DNA of 37,391 nucleotides from an uncultured Bacteroidales bacterium (GTDB lineage Bacteria; Bacteroidota; Bacteroidia; Bacteroidales; UBA932), in contig URDD01000019.1 in the NCBI GenBank assembly GCA_900546395.1, positions 1-37,391 of the forward strand, written 5' to 3'. The notes below the pieces were generated by a model that was given only the letters and a program-made list of their open reading frames with translations, searched no databases and was not told the origin of the DNA. The number at the start of each line of letters is the position of its first letter. Position 1 is the first letter of the stretch. A program made the translations under genes and the position numbers. Shown piece by piece: positions 7,894 to 16,031 of this stretch.

Positions 7894-10800
7894 TTATTTA
7901 TTCTTACCCTTATGTTTTTGCTGCATAGTTGCAAAGGAGCAATATATAGTCGGTATCAGAATAAGTGTAACAAGTGTAGATACCGTAAGGCCCCAGCAAA
8001 CAGTCATACCTAAAGACCGCCACATTTCAGAACCCTCTCCGGTTCCTATTGCCATAGGTACCATACCAAGGACAGTCGTAAGCGTCGTCATCAATATAGG
8101 TCTCAGACGAGATTTCCCGGCCAGAACGACTGATTCTGCAATACTCATACCTCTTTCTCTCAAAAGTATAGTATAATCTATAAGGACAATACCGTTTTTA
8201 ACAACGATTCCCATCAAAATGATAATTCCTATCATTGCCATCATTCCTAAAGCAGTCCCGGTAACTGTCAGTCCTATAATGACTCCCGTCAATGCAAACG
8301 GAATGGAAAACATTATGACAAACGGACTCATGAACGACTCGAACTGAGATGCCATCACGATATATACAAGAATGACTATCAATACCAGCAGAAGGAGCAT
8401 ATCCGAGAAAGTCTCCTGCTGGTCTTCAATATCTCCAGCCACTACGACGAAAAGTTCCGATGGAATTTCCGTTTCAGCCAAAACCTGTTTTGCAGCTTCA
8501 TTAAGATCACTCAGAGCATACCCGTCAGCGACTACAGCAGAGACGGTTATAGTTCTTTCCCTGTTTTTCCTTTCAATGGTAGGAGGGGTCATATCTTCTA
8601 CTACCCTTCCGAGATCCTTTACTCTGATTCCCCGTCCGGTCTGGTTATAAACCATTATATTCTCAATATCCTCTATACTCTTCCTGAATTCCGGCGCGTA
8701 ACGTACTCTTATACTATATTCGTCTCCGTCCTCCCTATAGAAAGACTGGGTCGAACCATTTATGGCAGCATTTACATAAGAGGCTGCTGTCGAACTGTTC
8801 AAACCGTTGACAGCCAACTTTGTCCTGTCGAAATCCACATCATACTCCGGTGTATATTCATCCCTGCTCAAAGTTATCTGTCCTGCAGAAGACTCTTCTC
8901 CAAGCCTTGCAGCAATTTCCCTGGCCACACGGTCTGTCGTATTGAAATCAAAGCCGTAAATCTCAATATCCACAGTGCTTTCACCGCCCATTCCTCCATT
9001 GCCTTCTGAAACAGAATATTTCTTTATCTGAGGATAACTGTCGAGGTCTGCACGTATTATGTCTGCAATCTGGTATGAGGACCTGTCTCTCTGTTCCATA
9101 CTGCCCAAATCAATGCTGAAAGAGATGACATGTGTTCCTGTATTCTGCATTGATCCCCAGGCATCGTCAGAATCCGCCTGTCCCAATGTATAGCTGCATA
9201 CCTTCATCTCCGGAATCTCTTCTACAAAGCGGGCATACAGTTCTTCAGCAAAATCGTGAGTAACATACTGGGCAGTACCTACAGGCAGTTCTACGGTAGC
9301 TGATATTCGTCCTGAATCTGATTTAGGGAAATACTCTGTCTTTATCTTGGGCCCGAGCAGAAGAGTTGTTCCGATAAAAAGTGCCAAAGCCGTAATTATC
9401 ACAACAGTTCTATGCCGTACAGACCATGATATTGCTGCTCCATAGCCTTTGGTAATCCAGTCTATGAACTTGTTAATACCTCCGAAAATTACATTGTGAA
9501 ACTTCCCTGTCCTTGGTTTGTAACGAAGAAAGCGAGAACAAAGCATAGGAACAAGCGTAAGTGCCCCTACTGTCGAAACTATCATTATTATGCTGACAAT
9601 CCAGCCTAACTGCCTGAACATCACGCCTGATATGCCGGATATCATGGTAAGCGGCAAAAATACGGCAAGCATAGTCAGAGTAGATGCTATGACTGAAATT
9701 CCGACCTCCTGAGTCGCATGTACAGCGGCTTCCTTAGGCTTCGCACCACGTTCCAGATGTGTAGAAATATTCTCCAGCACTACTATTGCATCATCGACAA
9801 CCATTCCTATGGCAATGGAAAGTGCGGACAGCGATATTACATTCAATGTATTTCCTGTAGCAAATAGATACACCAGAGAGGCAAGCAGCGATATAGGGAT
9901 TGCAAGGACAATTATAAATGTAGCCCTCCATCTGCCAAGAAAGACATAAACTACGAGCATAACGACAAGGAATGTTATAAGAATTGTTTCCTTAAGGCTG
10001 TCGATACTGTTTATGATATTTCTGGAGTTGTCTATAACCGTAGTTATCTTTATATCTGACGGAAGGTTTTTCTGAATCTGAACAAGAGATTTCTTTATTC
10101 CCTTTATGACATCTACCGTATTGGCACCTGTCTGCTTTTGTATGACTATCTGGGCTCCCTGGACTCCATCTGTATAGGCTTCCTGTTCTCTCTCTTTTCT
10201 GTCATCGCTGACTCTGGCCACATCGCGCAGATATACAGCCCTTCCGGAAGAATAGCCGACTATTATGTCAAGCATTTCATCTGAGCTTTCAAACTCTTTT
10301 TCCACACGTACCGAGTATGTATCTGATCCTATATCTATGCTTCCACTCGGCACATTGCGGTTTTCTGCCGCCAGGATGCTTGATATGGTATTTATTGACA
10401 ATCCGTACGCCTCAAGTTTCGAAGGATCGCACAATACCTGGATTTCACGTTGCGGAGCTCCGGCGACAGAGACAGTACCTACACCTGAAACCCTTGCAAG
10501 CGGAGTAGCGACTCTGTCATCAAGGATTTTTTCCAATGCAGAAATGCTCTGGTCTGCCGTGGCAGAGAGAATCATTATAGGAATGTCATCGGCACTGAAC
10601 TTGAAAATGACAGGAATTGAAGCCCCGTCCGGCAATTCTGAATTGACAAGGTCAAGCTTGTCCCGGACATCATTGGTCGCGACATCTATATCCACGCCCC
10701 ACTCAAACTCCAGCATTATTATGGAGATATTCTCTTTTGACTGAGATGTTATGTCCTTAAGGTCACTTACTCCATTCAATGCGTTTTCAAGGACTTTGGA

Positions 10801-10989
10801 AAGATTGGTTTCAATATCTTCTGCGCTGGCTCCCGGATATGACGACATTACCATTATGACATTGGCGTCAAATTTCGGAAGCTGGTCTATTGATATATTT
10901 ATCAGTGAGAATATACCCAGAATGGCACATGCTGTAAATACGAGTGTAGTTGTTACCGGGTTGTTGACTGCTTTGCGGTAGATGCTCAT
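7894..10989 (-). CDS. RND efflux permease, HAE1 (AcrB) type
   Basis: This 1031-residue inner-membrane pump works with the adaptor and TolC-like protein encoded just upstream. The first transmembrane helix lies at residues 10-30. The first large periplasmic loop runs to about 330, and the proton-relay aspartates are in IGMVVDDAIVVLEN (D399, D400). A second periplasmic loop follows after about 550, and the partner lysine is in GIVVKNGIVLIDY in the last third. The tail is Lys-rich (QQKHKGKNK). HAE1 pumps export drugs, bile acids or other amphiphiles; the substrate cannot be told from sequence. The start codon lies inside a perfect inverted repeat (10980-11047), suggesting translational control. 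Confidence 0.92.
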   Translation of the reverse strand: MSIYRKAVNNPVTTTLVFTACAILGIFSLINISIDQLPKFDANVIMVMSSYPGASAEDIETNLSKVLENALNGVSDLKDITSQSKENISIIMLEFEWGVDIDVATNDVRDKLDLVNSELPDGASIPVIFKFSADDIPIMILSATADQSISALEKILDDRVATPLARVSGVGTVSVAGAPQREIQVLCDPSKLEAYGLSINTISSILAAENRNVPSGSIDIGSDTYSVRVEKEFESSDEMLDIIVGYSSGRAVYLRDVARVSDDRKEREQEAYTDGVQGAQIVIQKQTGANTVDVIKGIKKSLVQIQKNLPSDIKITTVIDNSRNIINSIDSLKETILITFLVVMLVVYVFLGRWRATFIIVLAIPISLLASLVYLFATGNTLNVISLSALSIAIGMVVDDAIVVLENISTHLERGAKPKEAAVHATQEVGISVIASTLTMLAVFLPLTMISGISGVMFRQLGWIVSIIMIVSTVGALTLVPMLCSRFLRYKPRTGKFHNVIFGGINKFIDWITKGYGAAISWSVRHRTVVIITALALFIGTTLLLGPKIKTEYFPKSDSGRISATVELPVGTAQYVTHDFAEELYARFVEEIPEMKVCSYTLGQADSDDAWGSMQNTGTHVISFSIDLGSMEQRDRSSYQIADIIRADLDSYPQIKKYSVSEGNGGMGGESTVDIEIYGFDFNTTDRVAREIAARLGEESSAGQITLSRDEYTPEYDVDFDRTKLAVNGLNSSTAASYVNAAINGSTQSFYREDGDEYSIRVRYAPEFRKSIEDIENIMVYNQTGRGIRVKDLGRVVEDMTPPTIERKNRERTITVSAVVADGYALSDLNEAAKQVLAETEIPSELFVVVAGDIEDQQETFSDMLLLLVLIVILVYIVMASQFESFMSPFVIMFSIPFALTGVIIGLTVTGTALGMMAMIGIIILMGIVVKNGIVLIDYTILLRERGMSIAESVVLAGKSRLRPILMTTLTTVLGMVPMAIGTGEGSEMWRSLGMTVCWGLTVSTLVTLILIPTIYCSFATMQQKHKGKNK

Positions 10990-11047
10990 AAGTCTTTTTT
11001 CCTTTTTTCCTTTTTTGTTACTTCAGTGCAAAGACTTATGAGCATCT
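10980..11047. repeat. 18-bp perfect inverted repeat covering the pump start codon
   Basis: Bases 10980-10997 (AGATGCTCATAAGTCTTT) and 11030-11047 are exact reverse complements with a 32-base loop. The left arm contains the first three codons of the pump gene on the minus strand plus nine leader bases. In mRNA the start codon would be locked in the 3' arm of the stem, while the loop carries purine runs (AAGGAAAAAAGG) that could serve as ribosome-binding sequence. The arms encode an inverted copy of the ATG region, unlike an ordinary terminator, and no T-run follows. Confidence 0.85.
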
Positions 11048-11148
11048 GACACCCCCTGCTCCCCCGAGGGGGATTCTCCCTCCACCGCCTCCCTATCATG
11101 GAGGCCCTGTCAGGCTATGCCTTCCTTTAAGTCTTTTTTCCTTTTTTC
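10989..11148. repeat. 21-bp direct repeats flanking a GC-rich insert
   Basis: A pyrimidine-rich 21-base string beginning TAAGTC and followed by T6, CC, T6, C occurs exactly at 10989-11009 and again at 11128-11148. The copies bracket a segment that holds one arm of the inverted repeat and a GC-rich palindromic block. The arrangement resembles an insertion with flanking duplication between the adaptor and pump genes. The first copy overlaps the pump leader and the second lies next to the adaptor 3' end. Confidence 0.7.
11046..11113. repeat. GC-rich REP-like palindromic block
   Basis: This short GC-rich stretch, unlike its A/T-rich surroundings, is bounded by CTGACA (11046-11051) and TGTCAG (11108-11113). 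It contains two nested palindromes: CCCCC-GA-GGGGG at 11061-11072 and GCCTCC/GGAGGC at 11087-11105 with a seven-base loop. The style matches intergenic palindromic repeats common in Bacteroidota genomes. No other copy is present in this window. Confidence 0.55.
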
Positions 11149-11174
11149 TTTTTTTCCTTTTCCTTCCTGTCCCT

Positions 11175-12203
11175 TTATTTTTCGACAGAAACTTTGATTC
11201 CTGACTTAAGCCTTACCTGTCCCTGAGTCACAACAATATCACCGTCTCCAATTCCGGAAAGAATCTCATAACGGGAATCCATTCTTCTTCCAGGAACCAC
11301 CTTCACATAAGTAACTGTATTGTCATCATTAAGAACATAAACAAACCTTTCTCCCGATCCAACCTGCTTTACAATTGCAGCGTCCGGCACCACGACACTG
11401 CGGTTAACCCCGAACTGCACATTCACTTTGGCATACATTCCAGGTCTGAGCACCCTGTCTTTATTATCGACAATCACCTCAACTGTAAACGTATGTGTTG
11501 CCGGATCTATCGTCGGATAAATTCTTCCCACCTTGCCGGAAAAAGTCTTGCCTGGGAAAGCATCTGCAGTAATTTCTACGGCATCACCTCTATGCACCTT
11601 GGTATAGTCTGCCTCGGAAATGCCTATGAGCAACTTGACAGGAGTAATCTGCTCTACGGTATATATGGGAAGGCTCATATTGAAAAGATCTCCGCTGTCA
11701 TAATTCCTTGCAGTTATAACTCCGTCCAAAGGACTCCTGAGAACAGTATTCTCAAGAAGGTTTTCATAATTACTTCTGGAAACACTGTATTTCAGTTCCA
11801 TCGCATCCAAATCAGACTTAGAAAGGCCTCCTGCGTCATAAAGTCCAGCCAGACGCACAAACTCGATAGAGTCATTCTTCATCTGCAGCTCAGCCTGGCC
11901 CAGACTTATAGCATCCATTTCTGCTACGACCTGGCCTTTTCTTACAAAATCGCCTATCTCGACATTGATTTTCTTGATTCTCAATGCGGCCTGCGGCGCA
12001 ATACTGTTTTTCGCATATGGCAGAATAGACGAGGAATATATTCCTGTCTGAGGCACATCCTCCACAAAGACTTGCTGCACGGACACCAGTGGAATATCCT
12101 CCTGAACCGGCAAATTACTATCTACAGAGTTCTTTTTTCCGCCGCACGACACCAATGCCAATATGACGCCTGCAACAATTATTGTCTTTACTATATATTT
12201 CAT
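11175..12203 (-). CDS. RND efflux periplasmic adaptor (membrane fusion lipoprotein)
   Basis: The 342-residue protein has a lipoprotein signal, MKYIVKTIIVAGVILALVSC, with Cys20 anchoring it to the inner membrane. It then has a lipoyl-like half-motif (GDFVRKGQVVAEMDA, near residues 85-100), a short alpha-hairpin (QAELQMKNDSIEFVRLAGLYD), the second lipoyl half (LRSPLDGVITARNYDSGD), and a beta-barrel/membrane-proximal part ending VRLKSGIKVSVEK. It links the inner-membrane pump to the outer-membrane channel. A start at 12236 would add 11 residues before the signal peptide and is rejected. It lies 41 bases after the TolC-like gene; the 185-base gap to the pump gene is filled by repeats. Confidence 0.9.
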   Translation of the reverse strand: MKYIVKTIIVAGVILALVSCGGKKNSVDSNLPVQEDIPLVSVQQVFVEDVPQTGIYSSSILPYAKNSIAPQAALRIKKINVEIGDFVRKGQVVAEMDAISLGQAELQMKNDSIEFVRLAGLYDAGGLSKSDLDAMELKYSVSRSNYENLLENTVLRSPLDGVITARNYDSGDLFNMSLPIYTVEQITPVKLLIGISEADYTKVHRGDAVEITADAFPGKTFSGKVGRIYPTIDPATHTFTVEVIVDNKDRVLRPGMYAKVNVQFGVNRSVVVPDAAIVKQVGSGERFVYVLNDDNTVTYVKVVPGRRMDSRYEILSGIGDGDIVVTQGQVRLKSGIKVSVEK

Positions 12204-12244
12204 ACACAATATATTTTGAAGTTCAAACAGTTCCAAAAAACATG

Positions 12245-13708
12245 TCAGTTATCCTGTCCCAAAGTCTGTTCCAGCTGGGCCTTAGCTATGACGAAATTAT
12301 ATACCGCCTGGGACACGCCAAGTTTTGCCTGCGTAAGAGCCAGCTGGGCATCATTAAGTTCCAGCAAGGTATTCTTGCCTACCTTATATGTCTTCTCGGC
12401 AATGTAATAGCCTTTTTGTGCAGACTCTACTGCATCCTTGGCTGCATAGTATGTCTTCATGGCCGTTTCCATTGACGTAAGACTCTGTCTTATACTTATC
12501 TTCAGATTACGTTCCGCTTCTAATGTCTGCAATTCAAGCTGTTTCTGCTGAGTCCTGACCTGTCTTACATCATTAAGTCTCTTGCCTCCGGAAAAAATAG
12601 GGATAGACAGGCTCACTCCGACATAAGAATAAGGAGTCCACTTATATTGCGAAAACCGGAAATCATTAGTCATCGCATTGATACTGAAGGAAAAAGCTGC
12701 AGAAAGATTCGGGATATAGGCATATTTCTGCATTTTCAGAGTATGTGCAAGCTGCTCGGCCTGTATTGCAAGCTGACGCATACTTGAATTGCCCGCCAAA
12801 GACAAGGAATCATTCTTGTGGATATCATAAAACATCTGGGAAGAAAAGTCTTCAAGTTTTCCCGCCACATCGATATTCATATCAAGATCGACACCCAGCA
12901 CAGCTTTGAGCTGCCACAGTGAAAGAATCACAGAACTTTCTGCGTCATATACATCAGGAATTGCATTGGCCACATTGGTCTTTGCCCTGAGCATATCAAA
13001 CTCCGTGGCTTTCTGAACATTGAACTTTTTCTCAGTCTCCTCGTAATTCCTGACTGCATTTTCATAGACTTCCTTATATACCTGGAATGCCTCCTTTGCA
13101 AGCAAAGTCGCGAAAAACGCCTGTTTTACTTGCGCAACTGTTTCCAGTCTTGAAGAACGTGCCTTCTCTACTGCAAGCTCCACATCCAAAGCAGAAATTT
13201 TCAAACTTTTCCACAACTGGGCATTTACGACAGGCATTGCAGCATTCAGCCCTGCCCCCCAGGTATTCCAGCGGCCGACTTCCATTCCATCGCTTACATC
13301 AGGCACTTCCATTCCTTCTGAGCCCTCCGGTACATCTCCGCCTCCTCCGAGAGCACCCATATCGAAGTCCATATACATAACCTGTTTTTTAATGGTCCTC
13401 TGATAATTTCCGGAAATATCTATCTGCGGGTACAGGGAGGCATAGGTCCCCTTTCTGGCATAATCCTTCCTTGCAATCTCTTTATCAGCGACCTTTACTG
13501 ACATATTTTCACTAAGAGCGATTCTCAGAGCATCTTCCAGAGTGATTTCCAAAGAGACGTCTGCCGAAACAGCTTTCTCTGCTATATCCTGAACAAGCGT
13601 ATCCCTTTCCACTTCTTCATAGGAACTTTTCCTGAACTGGGCATATGAATCCTCACATAAAAGGAACATAAGCACAGCCGGCAAGAATACAGAAACAATT
13701 TTATTCAT
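12245..13708 (-). CDS. TolC-family outer-membrane efflux protein
   Basis: The 487-residue product has a signal peptide (MNKIVSVFLPAVLMFLLCEDSYAQ) and two OEP repeats. The first begins around SLEITLEDALRIALSENMSVKVADKEI. The second contains the long coiled-coil helices around VRQVRTQQKQLELQTLEAERNLKISIRQSLTSMETAMKTY (described in parts). A Gly/Pro/acidic insert (GALGGGGDVPEGSEG and following) near residues 120-145 lies in the first extracellular-strand region. It forms the exit duct of the tripartite pump with the two genes downstream. No good -7 box is seen in the 41-base gap upstream, so it is probably read through from the HAD gene. Confidence 0.9.
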   Translation of the reverse strand: MNKIVSVFLPAVLMFLLCEDSYAQFRKSSYEEVERDTLVQDIAEKAVSADVSLEITLEDALRIALSENMSVKVADKEIARKDYARKGTYASLYPQIDISGNYQRTIKKQVMYMDFDMGALGGGGDVPEGSEGMEVPDVSDGMEVGRWNTWGAGLNAAMPVVNAQLWKSLKISALDVELAVEKARSSRLETVAQVKQAFFATLLAKEAFQVYKEVYENAVRNYEETEKKFNVQKATEFDMLRAKTNVANAIPDVYDAESSVILSLWQLKAVLGVDLDMNIDVAGKLEDFSSQMFYDIHKNDSLSLAGNSSMRQLAIQAEQLAHTLKMQKYAYIPNLSAAFSFSINAMTNDFRFSQYKWTPYSYVGVSLSIPIFSGGKRLNDVRQVRTQQKQLELQTLEAERNLKISIRQSLTSMETAMKTYYAAKDAVESAQKGYYIAEKTYKVGKNTLLELNDAQLALTQAKLGVSQAVYNFVIAKAQLEQTLGQDN

Positions 13709-13749
13709 AAATGATATTGTATATTTCTTTTATACAGACAGGAATACAG

Positions 13750-14523
13750 CTACTCAAGCAGTCCGAAATGTCTGAATGCATGGGAAATGCCGTCTTCATC
13801 AACAGACAGAGTCACATAATCAGCCTTGGACTTGACCTCATCCATAGCATTGCCCATAGCGACACCTGTTCCGGCATATTCCAGCATTTCCACATCATTG
13901 CCTCCGTCTCCGAAAGCAATGGTCTCTTCTCTTGATGCCCCTATAATGCCTAAAATCTTTTCTATTCCCTCCGCTTTAGACAAACCGGCAGGATTTACAT
14001 CAAAGAAATCAGGAAACCATCTTGAAGTCGCTATTCCCTCCAGTTCTGCAGTAAGTACAGCCTCATGTTCCTCATCTTCAAATATTGTAAACTGACATAT
14101 TTTTGAAGGATCTGTTTCAGAAAGAGGCACTACAGGAACATTCTTCAGATTTATCATTTTGAAAGCCTTTTCCGTTTGCTCTGTCTTTTTGCTTATCCCA
14201 TAGCTGTCAATGGAAAAAACTACTGCCGGCAATGATCTGGATTCACATCTTTCAATAACTTCTGACGCCAGTTCCCGGCCAATAGGATGAGCATATATCT
14301 GCTTTCCGTCCATAATGACCAAAGCTCCGTTCATACACACATAACCGTCAAATGGAAAATCACACAGATTGTCCATAACCATATAGTGTCTTCCGCTTGC
14401 AATAAACAGCTTGATACCTTTTTCTTTCAATCTGTACATATCGGATATCACCTGATCCGATATCTTATGAGTCTTGAAGCTCACCAATGTGCCGTCTATG
14501 TCAAAAAATATAGCCTTGATCAT
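13750..14523 (-). CDS. Cof-type HAD-superfamily phosphatase
   Basis: This 257-residue HAD hydrolase of the Cof/YidA group has motif I FFDIDGTLVSF (nucleophile Asp and acid/base Asp), motif II IASGR near residue 43, a C2-type cap in the middle, a Lys in the LSKAEGI segment, and motif IV AFGDGGNDVEML. Such enzymes dephosphorylate small sugar or nucleotide phosphates such as FMN, PLP or hexose phosphates. I chose the ATG at 14523 because the extension to 14535 needs TTG and adds only four residues. It lies 13 bases after the upstream editing-protein gene and 41 before tolC. Confidence 0.88.
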   Translation of the reverse strand: MIKAIFFDIDGTLVSFKTHKISDQVISDMYRLKEKGIKLFIASGRHYMVMDNLCDFPFDGYVCMNGALVIMDGKQIYAHPIGRELASEVIERCESRSLPAVVFSIDSYGISKKTEQTEKAFKMINLKNVPVVPLSETDPSKICQFTIFEDEEHEAVLTAELEGIATSRWFPDFFDVNPAGLSKAEGIEKILGIIGASREETIAFGDGGNDVEMLEYAGTGVAMGNAMDEVKSKADYVTLSVDEDGISHAFRHFGLLE

Positions 14524-14536
14524 ATCAATGTTCAAA

Positions 14537-15097
14537 TTAAACTTCTATCCATTCATATTCTCCGCCCCAAATTCCAAGAAAGCGGATAAAGTCCACGTTG
14601 GAAATCACGACACTGGCCGTGTTGTCACAAGGGTGGAAACTCAGTCTCGGAGCATTCTTCAAGTCCGAATCAAGAAATAACATGACCCTATGTCCGTTCG
14701 GAAACAACTCTTTCGGATCTGACTCAGGGTCAATGTCGTTCATCAATCCCAATGGAGAGACAGAACCGGGAAGCAATCCCAGACACCGCTCCATTCTTTC
14801 TGCTGAAGCAAACGACAGTTTTCCCTGCTTTAACTTATGCTCCAGACTGTGTATATCAAGGTCTTTATGACACTCGAATACTACCAGATAATGTCTGTTG
14901 CCCTTATGATTCCTGAAAAACAGGTTTTTACAATGCACTGAATCAATGTCTTTCCAATACTCAAGAGCCTCGTCAATAGTCGGAAGAGGCGGATGGGAGT
15001 GGAATTCATATCCAATATTTCCGGCATCCAGGAAATCCAGGGTTCTGCGGATTCTCGGTGCTTTTTCCATATCCATAGGCACAGATGCTGTATTCAT
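14537..15097 (-). CDS. YbaK/ProX-type aminoacyl-tRNA deacylase
   Basis: The 186-residue protein belongs to the YbaK/PrdX trans-editing family, which removes wrongly attached amino acids (Ala from tRNA-Pro for ProX). Family landmarks are the N-terminal FHSHPPLPTIDEALEYW, the lysine-bearing KNLFFRNHKGNRHYLVVF (the catalytic-type Lys lies in CKN), and GLLPGSVSPLGLMND in the substrate pocket. The final strands run GHRVMLFLDSDL and CDNTASVVIS. The start at 15097 leaves a 25-base gap from lgt; a start at 15151 would overlap lgt and add an unconserved basic segment. The exact tRNA and amino-acid specificity is not resolved. Confidence 0.88.
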   Translation of the reverse strand: MNTASVPMDMEKAPRIRRTLDFLDAGNIGYEFHSHPPLPTIDEALEYWKDIDSVHCKNLFFRNHKGNRHYLVVFECHKDLDIHSLEHKLKQGKLSFASAERMERCLGLLPGSVSPLGLMNDIDPESDPKELFPNGHRVMLFLDSDLKNAPRLSFHPCDNTASVVISNVDFIRFLGIWGGEYEWIEV

Positions 15098-15122
15098 AAA
15101 AGTGATAAAGTCAGATAGTATA

Positions 15123-16007
15123 TCACTTATGCGACGCCGTAGGGTGTGCATAATGCGTCGGCTGTGCCTTCTGCTTATGAGTATGCACTATCATGGCCGG
15201 CTTTCCCCACTTGCAGCTATAGACTATAAGACCTATGCCAAGCAATATGAAAGGTATGCTTAGAATCTGCCCCATATTAAGCAGCATGTTCTCTTCAAAC
15301 CCCACCTGAGGCTCCTTTATGAACTCTATCAGGAAACGTATTCCAAACAAAGCAGTAAAGAAAATACCTATAAGCGTACCTCTTTTGAGTTTTGGCAGTC
15401 TGTACTTGTAAAGAGCCAGAAGCGCCAGACCGAGAAGCAGGTAGCTGAAAGCTTCATACAGCTGCGTAGGATGCTTTGGAAGAGTCTCCCCGCGCAACGC
15501 GAAGACAAATCCCCAAGGCAGGCTGGTCACATCACCGTAAATTTCAGAATTACAGAGATTTCCCAGTCGTATAAACATTCCTGCGAAGCAGACAGGTATG
15601 CATAACCTGTCCACCATCCACAGGAAGTCAAAATCATACTTCTTGCCATAATGACTGCCGAACCACCACATAGCCAGGATAAGCGCTATTGTACCGCCAT
15701 GGCTCGCCAATCCCCCTTTCCAAGGCATGAATATCTCCAGAAAGCCCTGCCAGCTCCCGAAATAATAATCAGGCTGATAGAATATGCAGTGGCCGAGGCG
15801 GGCTCCTACTATTGTTGCAAACAGAAGAGTAAAGAGCAGCGGGTCAAGCAGAGACACCGGAACGCCTTCTCTTTTGAAAAACCATTTGAAGATATACCAT
15901 CCGAGGACGAAACCGGCAAGGAAAAGGACAGAGTACCATCTCAGCACAATGCCACCGATATGAATATCAGGGTTGAATGTCCAGTTTACAGTCAATATGT
16001 CAAGCAT
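15123..16007 (-). CDS. lgt: Prolipoprotein diacylglyceryl transferase
   Basis: This 294-residue polytopic inner-membrane enzyme attaches diacylglycerol to the lipobox cysteine of lipoproteins. Characteristic motifs are RWYSVLFLAGF near the start, GLASHGG, FIRLGNLCNSEIYG (the Lgt signature), KHPTQLYEA and the late FGIRFLIEF. It has seven or so hydrophobic segments. The extreme C-terminus is unusual: about 20 residues rich in His, Thr, Gln and Ala (HTHKQKAQPTHYAHPTASHK), a cytoplasmic extension not needed for the fold. It acts on the many lipoproteins in this window. It lies 24 bases after aspS. Confidence 0.95.
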   Translation of the reverse strand: MLDILTVNWTFNPDIHIGGIVLRWYSVLFLAGFVLGWYIFKWFFKREGVPVSLLDPLLFTLLFATIVGARLGHCIFYQPDYYFGSWQGFLEIFMPWKGGLASHGGTIALILAMWWFGSHYGKKYDFDFLWMVDRLCIPVCFAGMFIRLGNLCNSEIYGDVTSLPWGFVFALRGETLPKHPTQLYEAFSYLLLGLALLALYKYRLPKLKRGTLIGIFFTALFGIRFLIEFIKEPQVGFEENMLLNMGQILSIPFILLGIGLIVYSCKWGKPAMIVHTHKQKAQPTHYAHPTASHK

Positions 16008-16031
16008 AAGTTATCTATCTCAAGTTCCAAA

